This document shows, in pieces, positions 1-5,262 of a DNA stretch of 6,846 nucleotides. A model generated the notes under the pieces. The model ran no database searches. It saw only the letters and a program-made list of their open reading frames with translations, and had not been told where the DNA came from. Location of the stretch: the NCBI GenBank assembly GCA_943325595.2, contig CALPQA020000100.1, positions 1-6,846 on the forward strand. The letters are read 5' to 3'. A program made the translations under genes and the position numbers. Every line of letters begins with the position of its first letter. The stretch's first letter is position 1. The DNA is from Auritidibacter sp. Marseille-P8566. Lineage in GTDB: Bacteria > Bacteroidota > Bacteroidia > Flavobacteriales > Flavobacteriaceae.

Positions 1-12
1 AATAAAGCATAA

Positions 13-804
13 TTAGTGGCTTACATTATATCCATTTAAATACTCGTTTTGAGTTTGATTTCCACTTGGAGGAATTGGCAATGTAGTTCCACCAGGAAGC
101 TGATTTAATTGATAATTGATAATTGTATTGGTATAAACCATTCCAATATTTTTTGCATAGTATTGGTTAGAAACTACCACATTTTGCGGACTTAAGATTG
201 AAGCTGCATATTGCACTCCTCCAACCAAAATATTGGTAGTGATTTTTGCATTTAAAACGGTTTTAACTCTTTTTACATCCGTATAAACTTGATTATTAGA
301 AGTGTATGTCGGTAAAGTTTCTATTTCCGTTGTTGTCAAGATATAGTCAATTACCAAAGGATAGGTGTCTACAGTTTGATTTATTGTTCCAGATAAAGTT
401 CCTAATTGTTGGTTATCTGTTGCATTTTCTTTAAAAATAACAAAATCATTTAGCGCAAGGTTAATTGGAATTCCAACACCAAAATCGAGTGCTAAAGTAC
501 CTGTTAATAACAACGAAGCACCTGATTTTCTAATACTGTTTTTGTTAAGTGTGCTAGAATAAAAACCAGCAGGTGAATTTCTTGTCTTAAATTTTTTATA
601 TGTTTTCCCACTAATTAATGTATCATTTGAAACATAAAGGGAATCCGTTTGAGATGCGCCATTAGTTTGAACAGAATATTTCCAGTAATTGCTTATTCCT
701 AATGGTAAATAGTTTGTATCCGGTTCCACACTATTTTCAGTTTCAGAGGTACATGAAAATAAGGTAATCGTTGTTAAAATGGCAATTAAAAATTTGAATT
801 TCAT
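13..804 (-). CDS. Lipoprotein of unknown function
   Basis: A 263-residue protein with a type II (lipoprotein) signal peptide: basic start MKFKF, a hydrophobic stretch at residues 5-16, and a lipobox LFSC with the lipidated cysteine at C18. C18 is the only cysteine. After it comes a Thr/Ser/Glu-rich tether (TSETENSVEP), then a segment YLPLGISNYWKYSV. The PL-x-x-x-NYW-x-Y pattern recurs, from my memory, near the mature N-terminus of many Bacteroidota lipoproteins of unknown role. The rest is polar and looks beta-rich, with many Thr, Asn and Val. The acidic residues just after the cysteine could act as a surface-export signal, but they do not match a published motif cleanly, so periplasmic or surface location is open. 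The ATG at 804 is chosen because it directly precedes the signal peptide. The gene is divergent from aroC and I cannot assign a function. Confidence 0.85.
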   Translation of the reverse strand: MKFKFLIAILTTITLFSCTSETENSVEPDTNYLPLGISNYWKYSVQTNGASQTDSLYVSNDTLISGKTYKKFKTRNSPAGFYSSTLNKNSIRKSGASLLLTGTLALDFGVGIPINLALNDFVIFKENATDNQQLGTLSGTINQTVDTYPLVIDYILTTTEIETLPTYTSNNQVYTDVKRVKTVLNAKITTNILVGGVQYAASILSPQNVVVSNQYYAKNIGMVYTNTIINYQLNQLPGGTTLPIPPSGNQTQNEYLNGYNVSH

Positions 805-830
805 AGCGTTAGTTGTTTTTATTTATTTGC

Positions 831-838
831 TAATATAA
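831..838 (-). promoter_or_regulatory. Possible -7 box for the lipoprotein gene
   Basis: Read on the minus strand, TATATTAG matches the Bacteroidota -7 consensus TAnnTTTG at all but one position and lies about 26 nt before the lipoprotein ATG. No convincing -33 TTG is seen at the usual distance. This is weak on its own and is supported mainly by position. Confidence 0.3.
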
Positions 839-847
839 GAAAAACTA

Positions 848-886
848 TAATTAAGTTATCTAAAAAATAAAAAATTAACTTAATTA
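848..886. repeat. Perfect 11-bp inverted repeat in divergent spacer
   Basis: TAATTAAGTTA at 848-858 is repeated exactly in reverse complement as TAACTTAATTA at 876-886, with a 17-nt A-rich spacer. It lies in the spacer between the lipoprotein gene and aroC. On the minus strand its left arm covers roughly where the -33 element of the lipoprotein promoter should be. It could be an operator for a dimeric regulator or a weak hairpin, but the arms hold a single G:C pair each, so chance in AT-rich DNA is quite possible. Confidence 0.35.
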
Positions 887-971
887 AGAGACTTTTTTGT
901 GTGTTTAATAAATAATTAATTAGTGTTCAAATTTTATTTAACATTTTATTATTCATTTAAACTTTTAAACT

Positions 972-979
972 TATATTTG
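972..979 (+). promoter_or_regulatory. Predicted -7 box for aroC
   Basis: TATATTTG is an exact match to the Bacteroidota sigma-factor -7 consensus TAnnTTTG. The usual spacing puts the transcription start near 984-986, only about 10 nt before the aroC ATG at 996, so the mRNA leader would be very short. The -33 element is poor: no TTG lies 17-23 nt upstream. The nine bases TTATATTTG, followed one base later by TTCAA, also occur in front of the T9SS cargo gene. Confidence 0.55.
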
Positions 980-995
980 TTTCAAACATTGAATT

Positions 996-2057
996 ATGGC
1001 AGGAAATAGCTTTGGGACACTATACAAAATAACGACTTTTGGAGAATCACATGGTGATGCTTTGGGAGGTATAATAGACGGTTGTCCAGCAGGAATAACT
1101 TTGGATTTTGATGCCATACAATACGAAATGGCGAGAAGAAAACCAGGGCAATCAGCAATTGTAACCCAACGTAAAGAAAATGATGAAGTTCAATTTCTAT
1201 CAGGAATTTTCGAAGGTAAAACTACTGGAACACCAATAGGTTTTATCATCCCAAATACCAATCAAAAATCGGATGATTATTCAGATATTAAAAATACTTA
1301 TCGTCCTAGTCACGCCGATTATGTATATGAAAAAAAATATGGTTTGCGCGATTACCGTGGTGGTGGCCGTAGCTCAGCTCGCGAAACAGCGAGTAGAGTT
1401 GTAGCAGGGGCAGTTGCAAAACAGTTGTTACCCAACATCAAAATCAATGCTTTTGTATCTTCCGTAGGAACTATTTTCTTAGATAAACCGTATCAAGAGT
1501 TAGATTTTTCCAAAACGGAAACCAATCCAGTTCGTTGTCCCGACGAGGAAACTGCAGCAAAAATGGAAGCACTTATTCGCGATATTCGCAAGCAAGGAGA
1601 TACCATTGGAGGCACAATTACCTGCGTTTTGCAGAATGTTCCATTAGGTTTGGGCGAACCCGTTTTCGATAAATTACACGCCGATTTAGGAAAAGCAATG
1701 CTCTCCATCAATGCCGTAAAAGGCTTTGAATATGGTAGCGGGTTCTGCGGTGCACAGATGAAAGGAAGCGAACACAACGATTTGTACCATCCTGACGGCA
1801 CCACCAAAACCAATTTGTCAGGCGGAATTCAAGGCGGAATTTCAAACGGAATGGACATCTATTTCCGAGTAGCTTTCAAACCAGTTGCCACTTTAATTCA
1901 AAACCAAGAAGTATTAGACAATCAAGGAAATATTATCGAATTACAAGGAAAAGGGCGTCACGATCCGTGTGTGCTTCCTCGCGCAGTGCCTATCGTTGAA
2001 GCGATGGCGGCAATTGTACTCGCTGATTTCTATTTAATTAACAAAATGTATCAATAG
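996..2057 (+). CDS. aroC: Chorismate synthase
   Basis: Catalyses the last shikimate-pathway step, 5-enolpyruvylshikimate-3-phosphate to chorismate plus phosphate. It is a cytoplasmic, normally homotetrameric enzyme that needs reduced FMN. The 353 residues are the normal bacterial length and the family signatures are all present. Near the N-terminus are GESHG and [11 protein letters not shown], with the active-site histidine in GESHG. Next is [15 protein letters not shown]. In the middle are [23 protein letters not shown] and [18 protein letters not shown], which hold the FMN- and phosphate-binding Arg, Ser and His residues. Near the C-terminus is [20 protein letters not shown]. The start ATG gives [20 protein letters not shown], the expected beginning. 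The gene appears intact. Its middle and 3' part are noticeably richer in G+C than the neighbours, as expected for a conserved housekeeping gene. It has its own promoter box and is followed by the repeat element and a symporter gene with which it may be co-transcribed. Confidence 0.98.
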   Translation: MAGNSFGTLYKITTFGESHGDALGGIIDGCPAGITLDFDAIQYEMARRKPGQSAIVTQRKENDEVQFLSGIFEGKTTGTPIGFIIPNTNQKSDDYSDIKNTYRPSHADYVYEKKYGLRDYRGGGRSSARETASRVVAGAVAKQLLPNIKINAFVSSVGTIFLDKPYQELDFSKTETNPVRCPDEETAAKMEALIRDIRKQGDTIGGTITCVLQNVPLGLGEPVFDKLHADLGKAMLSINAVKGFEYGSGFCGAQMKGSEHNDLYHPDGTTKTNLSGGIQGGISNGMDIYFRVAFKPVATLIQNQEVLDNQGNIIELQGKGRHDPCVLPRAVPIVEAMAAIVLADFYLINKMYQ

Positions 2058-2067
2058 TTTTATTTGA

Positions 2068-2136
2068 AGCTATTCCTGCTTTCCGTTGCAATCCACGCTA
2101 AAAAGCGTGGGATTTCCTCTGCAATCAGGGCTATTC
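2068..2136. repeat. Compact intergenic repeat element with hairpin core
   Basis: A structured, GC-richer block fills most of the gap between aroC and the symporter. At its core is a perfect hairpin CCACGC-TAAAAA-GCGTGG (2093-2110). This is flanked by two imperfect direct repeats: TTTCCGTTGCAATC (2080-2093) and TTTCCTCTGCAATC (2113-2126), identical at 12 of 14 positions. The edges carry GCTATTC in the same orientation (2069-2075 and 2130-2136), and the short complementary pairs AGC/GCT and CCTG/CAGG (2068-2078 with 2126-2132) allow an outer stem. The layout resembles an intergenic repeat I recall as abundant in Flavobacterium, with a left GCTATTCC end and a right GCAATCNGGGCTA end. I infer a REP/MITE-like element; family membership needs a genome search. 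It codes for nothing. Confidence 0.7.
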
Positions 2137-2154
2137 ACAAAATTCCTACTCAAT

Positions 2155-3411
2155 ATGAACAATCCCGAAACTAAAAAACAATCCCTAACAGGAAACTTAA
2201 CATTCCAAATCCTAATTGCAATGCTATTAGGCGGAATACTTGGAATTATAATTCACAACAATCTTCCTCCTGAGGGTGCAAAAGAATTTAGTGGTTATAT
2301 CAAACTATTAGCAACCATTTTCATCCGATTGGTTCAAATGATAATATCTCCTTTGGTATTCACAACTTTAGTAGTTGGAATTGCGAAACTTGGCGATATT
2401 AAAGCAGTTGGACGCATTGGAGGAAAAGCAATGGGTTGGTTTTTTACGGCTTCATTTATATCCTTATTAATAGGTATGTTTTGGGTAAATGTTTTGAAAC
2501 CTGGCGAAGGCTTGAACTTATCCAATATTGATGTTTCAACAGCAACTGAGGTTACCGAGAAAACCCAAGTTTTTTCAGCTCAAAATTTCATCGAACATAT
2601 TATCCCCAAAAGTATTGTGGAAGCTATGGCAACAAATGAAATTCTGCAAATTGTGATTTTCTCAATCTTTTTTGGATTGGCTGCTGCTGCAATTGGCGAT
2701 AATTCAAAACCAGTTGTAAATGCGTTGGACAAAATATCACATATTGTCTTGAAAATGGTAAATTATGTTATGAAATTTGCACCGATAGGAGTATTTGGAG
2801 CCATTGCAGGCGTTTTCGCAATCAGAGATTTTAATGAATTGCTGTTTACGTATGCCAAATTTTTCGGTTCTTTCCTTGTTGGTATTTCCACTCTTTGGTT
2901 TGTTTTAGTTTTAGTAGGTTACATTTTCCTAAAATCCAGAATGAGTGTTTTGTTAAAACGAATTGTAAGTCCAATTATAATTGCCTTTAGCACCACAAGT
3001 TCTGAAGCTGTATTTCCAAAATTATCAGAAGAATTGGAACGTTTTGGAGTAAAAGACAGAATAGTTTCCTTTATGTTACCTCTTGGTTATTCCTTCAATC
3101 TTGACGGAAGTATGATGTACATGACTTTTGCAAGTATTTTCATTGCTCAAGCCTATGGAGTGCCTTTGGATTTGCCAACACAATTCACTATGCTTTTTGT
3201 ACTGATGTTGACTAGCAAAGGAATTGCTGGGGTTCCACGAGCGAGTTTGGTAGTGGTTGCTGCCACGTGTGGTATGTTCAAAATCCCAATTGAAGGCATC
3301 GCTTTAATTCTCCCAATCGACCATTTCTGTGATATGTTTCGCAGTGGGACAAATGTCTTAGGTAACGCTCTAGCAACATCGGTAGTTGGAAAATGGGAAA
3401 AAGAGGATTAA
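2155..3411 (+). CDS. Dicarboxylate/amino acid:cation symporter (DAACS)
   Basis: An inner-membrane secondary transporter of the glutamate/aspartate/C4-dicarboxylate family (GltP, DctA, GltPh), using Na+ or H+ gradients for uptake. I place the start at the ATG at 2155, giving 418 residues (MNNPETKKQ). The frame stays open upstream to a TTG at 2086, but that extension runs through the repeat element and is not expected in the family. Family landmarks are in order: TM3 region ISPLVFTTLVVGIAKLGD; hairpin-1 serine motif STTSSEAVFP from about residue 278; TM7 NLDGS at 314-318; hairpin-2 SKGIAGVPR at 354-362; and TM8 DMFRSGTNVLGN at 393-404. D393 and R396 align with the GltPh residues that bind the amino group and side-chain carboxylate of aspartate. 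N404 stands where GltPh has a sodium-binding Asp, as I recall for DctA. Acidic amino acids are therefore plausible substrates, but this is inference. Confidence 0.93.
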   Translation: MNNPETKKQSLTGNLTFQILIAMLLGGILGIIIHNNLPPEGAKEFSGYIKLLATIFIRLVQMIISPLVFTTLVVGIAKLGDIKAVGRIGGKAMGWFFTASFISLLIGMFWVNVLKPGEGLNLSNIDVSTATEVTEKTQVFSAQNFIEHIIPKSIVEAMATNEILQIVIFSIFFGLAAAAIGDNSKPVVNALDKISHIVLKMVNYVMKFAPIGVFGAIAGVFAIRDFNELLFTYAKFFGSFLVGISTLWFVLVLVGYIFLKSRMSVLLKRIVSPIIIAFSTTSSEAVFPKLSEELERFGVKDRIVSFMLPLGYSFNLDGSMMYMTFASIFIAQAYGVPLDLPTQFTMLFVLMLTSKGIAGVPRASLVVVAATCGMFKIPIEGIALILPIDHFCDMFRSGTNVLGNALATSVVGKWEKED

Positions 3412-3453
3412 TTAAAAAATATATTTATCTTTAAAATTTATTAAAATAATTAT

Positions 3454-3461
3454 TATATTTG
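3454..3461 (+). promoter_or_regulatory. Predicted -7 box for the T9SS cargo gene
   Basis: TATATTTG exactly matches the Bacteroidota -7 consensus TAnnTTTG. A weak -33-like TTTA lies at 3430-3433, with a 20-nt spacer. Transcription would start near 3466-3468, giving a leader of about 25 nt before the ATG at 3493. The leader is A/T-rich and lacks a Shine-Dalgarno sequence. This suggests that the gene is expressed independently of the symporter 82 bp upstream. Confidence 0.6.
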
Positions 3462-3492
3462 CTTCAATTTTAACAACTTAAAAACATTTTTT

Positions 3493-4554
3493 ATGAAAAA
3501 ACTATTACTTTCAATTTTATTTGCATTAACATTACAAGGTATTAATGCACAAGTTTTAGAATCCGATAATTTTTCAACATTAACACTTGGAAATGTTGGT
3601 TCTGATTTAACTGGTGTAGCTGTTGGTCAAGGTGGTTGGTATATTTATCAAGGCCTACTTTCAGACTATCAAGTTGTATCTAAACCTGCTCCTTATGGAA
3701 ATGTTCTTCAACTTACAGGAGAAGCAACTTCTTCTACAGCAACAACAAGTACTCGTTATTTAAACAAAGTCGGTATTTCAACAGCATGGGCTACAAGAAC
3801 TTCTGGAAATAATATACTTGAGGTTGAATTTGATTTGAATCCAGGTGCAATTTCAGCAAGTAGAAATACATTTCAAGCTCGCCTATATAGTGATGCTGGT
3901 TTAACTATTTCAGGTATATATTTGGATAAAAATTATGCAACTACGGCCGCTCCAACTGTAATGTTTCCAAATTCGTTAAGGGGTTTAGCAAGATATACTT
4001 CTGCAGGAACTACAGGTGCTTATTCTTTTGGATTAGGACCAGATACTGCTAATCCTCAATTATTATTAAATAATGACACTTGGGTTAGAGTAGGTTTCAG
4101 TTTTAACCAAACCACAGGAGAAATTAAATGGAAAGGACCTTCTTTAAATAGCTATATTGCAGGTGCAGCAGCAACTTTAGTTCCAGGCGAACTTGACTTT
4201 TTAGTTACTAACGTTGCTGGAAATACAGTTGCATCAACTGCTTTTATAGATAATTATGTTGCTAGAGCGTCTTCTACAGATACATTATTGGGAGTTGAAA
4301 CAAAAACTAGAAGTGTTGTTGTTTCAACCTATCCAAATCCAACTGTGGATGTTATAAATGTTTACAATTCTAATAATTTAGAATTATCTAGTTATAAAGT
4401 AATGGATTTGAAAGGAACTGTTATTAAATCGGGTGTATTAAACAATACCCTTGATCAAAAAATTAATGTTTCTGAATTATCTCAAGGTGTTTATATGTTA
4501 AAATTAAATACAACTGATAATAATACAATTACAAAAAAGATTGTAAAAAACTAA
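3493..4554 (+). CDS. Secreted protein with T9SS type A sorting domain
   Basis: A 353-residue exported protein. It begins with a Sec signal peptide: MKK, a hydrophobic core at residues 4-14, and a probable type I cleavage after INA (residue 19), leaving Gln20 at the mature end. The last 74 residues (280-353) form a typical type A C-terminal sorting domain: opening YPNPTVDVINV, the middle segment YKVMDLKGTVIKSG, then INVSELSQGVYMLKL and the basic end TKKIVKN. The T9SS moves such proteins across the outer membrane, removes this domain and releases or anchors the product. Residues 20 to about 270 form a Gly/Ser/Thr/Asn-rich region that looks like a beta-sandwich, perhaps concanavalin-like (SRNTFQARLYSDAG, WVRVGFSFNQTTGEIKWKG), but I cannot name its family or see catalytic residues. 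It contains no cysteine. A linker (SSTDTLLGVETK) joins it to the tail. Binding or adhesion is possible; function is unknown. Confidence 0.9.
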   Translation: MKKLLLSILFALTLQGINAQVLESDNFSTLTLGNVGSDLTGVAVGQGGWYIYQGLLSDYQVVSKPAPYGNVLQLTGEATSSTATTSTRYLNKVGISTAWATRTSGNNILEVEFDLNPGAISASRNTFQARLYSDAGLTISGIYLDKNYATTAAPTVMFPNSLRGLARYTSAGTTGAYSFGLGPDTANPQLLLNNDTWVRVGFSFNQTTGEIKWKGPSLNSYIAGAAATLVPGELDFLVTNVAGNTVASTAFIDNYVARASSTDTLLGVETKTRSVVVSTYPNPTVDVINVYNSNNLELSSYKVMDLKGTVIKSGVLNNTLDQKINVSELSQGVYMLKLNTTDNNTITKKIVKN

Positions 4555-4574
4555 TAACATTTTTTTAAATAAAT

Positions 4575-4611
4575 CAAAAAACTCCTCAAGTAATTGAGGA
4601 GTTTTTTTTTT
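4575..4611. terminator. Bidirectional intrinsic terminator
   Basis: The stem ACTCCTCAA (4581-4589) pairs perfectly with TTGAGGAGT (4594-4602) around a GTAA loop. On the plus strand it is followed by an unbroken run of T (4602-4611). On the minus strand the six A residues at 4575-4580 supply the T-run. It lies 20 nt after the stop of the T9SS cargo gene and touches the stop codon of the convergent small membrane protein gene, so it can end transcription from both sides. Confidence 0.92.
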
Positions 4612-4741
4612 AATCTTTCTTTTTCTTGTCAGTATTCATCATGATTAGGACCGCTCCAATTATACCAATTATTACCAAACTAAATACTATAATCATTATA
4701 AATGACCCATTGCTCCATGAATAAAGTGCACTATTTTTCAT
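4610..4741 (-). CDS. Small single-span membrane protein, 43 aa
   Basis: Reading the minus strand from the ATG at 4741 to TAA at 4610-4612 gives 43 residues. The N-terminus is short and polar (MKNSALYSWSNGS). One hydrophobic span runs from about residue 14 to 35 (FIMIIVFSLVIIGIIGAVLIMM), and the C-terminus is strongly basic (NTDKKKKD). The positive tail predicts a cytoplasmic C-terminus and an outside N-terminus. Support for a real gene comes from several sources: a coherent transmembrane topology, an exact -7 box 23 nt upstream, a stop codon lying exactly at the terminator hairpin, and an otherwise unexplained 204-bp gap. Short proteins of this look occur, as I recall, in Flavobacterium annotations, without known function. 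It follows the DUF393 gene by 74 bp on the same strand and could be read with it or from its own promoter. Confidence 0.7.
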   Translation of the reverse strand: MKNSALYSWSNGSFIMIIVFSLVIIGIIGAVLIMMNTDKKKKD

Positions 4742-4763
4742 AATTATTATTTTTAAGTTGAAT

Positions 4764-4771
4764 CAAAAATA
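4764..4771 (-). promoter_or_regulatory. Predicted -7 box for the small membrane protein gene
   Basis: On the minus strand TATTTTTG matches TAnnTTTG exactly, 23 nt before the ATG at 4741. The nearest upstream TTG is about 26 nt away, which is longer than the usual 17-23 nt spacing, so the -33 element is doubtful. The sequence is simple A/T and a chance match is possible. Confidence 0.4.
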
Positions 4772-4815
4772 ACACACTTTAAAAATATAATTTATGACAA
4801 TTATCATTTTCACTA

Positions 4816-5256
4816 TTATTCTAAAAATTTAGATTTTAATTCTAATGTTGGAACTAAACATGAATCCTTTTTTCCATACCACTTGTACCTGTTTTTAGCA
4901 ACGTAATCGTAAAGTAAATTTCGTAATCCATTTGGAATCACTTTAAAAATTGTTCCAAAATGAAAGAAACCACCTAAATTTTTTGCGATTTCTAATGCTG
5001 CTGCAGATTTATAATTATAGGCAATTCCGGGCTCGTATAATATAACACTGTCAATATTTTTATTCTCTAATCCAATGTGTTTTATGATTTTTTTTCCCAA
5101 ATCAGATTGTAGGGAAACAAAACGAAATATATCTTTTTTATCATGTTTAATTACAAATTGAACGGAAGCTTCACACAAATTGCAAAGACCATCAAATAGA
5201 ATAATCTTTTTATTTTCTGGTAAATCAAGCTGATTTGAAGAGTGTGAATTTGACAT
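4816..5256 (-). CDS. DCC-family (DUF393) thiol-disulfide oxidoreductase
   Basis: A 146-residue protein of the DCC/DUF393 family, named for the conserved DxxCxxC motif. Here the motif reads FDGLCNLC, with D22, C25 and C28 directly after a beta-strand (KKIILFDG), resembling a thioredoxin-like CxxC redox site. The family's typical C-terminal block is also present: RNLLYDYVAKNRYKWYGKKDSC, with C133 as third cysteine. A thiol-redox role is predicted for the family, but substrates are generally unknown. There is no signal peptide or clear transmembrane segment, so it is probably cytoplasmic. The length is normal. The start at 5256 is the only ATG before the CxxC motif. It lies 6 nt after the mutS2 stop codon, so the two genes are almost certainly co-transcribed and perhaps translationally linked. 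No terminator is seen between this gene and the small membrane protein gene downstream. Confidence 0.92.
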   Translation of the reverse strand: MSNSHSSNQLDLPENKKIILFDGLCNLCEASVQFVIKHDKKDIFRFVSLQSDLGKKIIKHIGLENKNIDSVILYEPGIAYNYKSAAALEIAKNLGGFFHFGTIFKVIPNGLRNLLYDYVAKNRYKWYGKKDSCLVPTLELKSKFLE

Positions 5257-5262
5257 TTTGTA

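Noticed and set aside
1493..1813. Minus-strand open frame inside aroC.
   Set aside because: Antisense shadow of a highly conserved gene, with no recognisable protein features. The same applies to the antisense frames at 2334-2525 and 5468-5677.
2093..2110. The repeat's hairpin as an intrinsic terminator for aroC.
   Set aside because: The stem is only 6 bp and is followed by GATTTCC, with no T-run on the plus strand.
2086..2154. An upstream extension of the symporter by 23 residues, starting at TTG 2086.
   Set aside because: It is read through the structured repeat, begins with a rare start codon, and the family begins close to the ATG at 2155, whose numbering then matches GltPh almost residue for residue.
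4794..4807. Imperfect dyad ATGACAATTATCAT downstream of the DUF393 start side, upstream of the small gene.
   Set aside because: Short, one mismatched pair per half-site pairing and A/T-rich, so it is not above what chance would give in this spacer.
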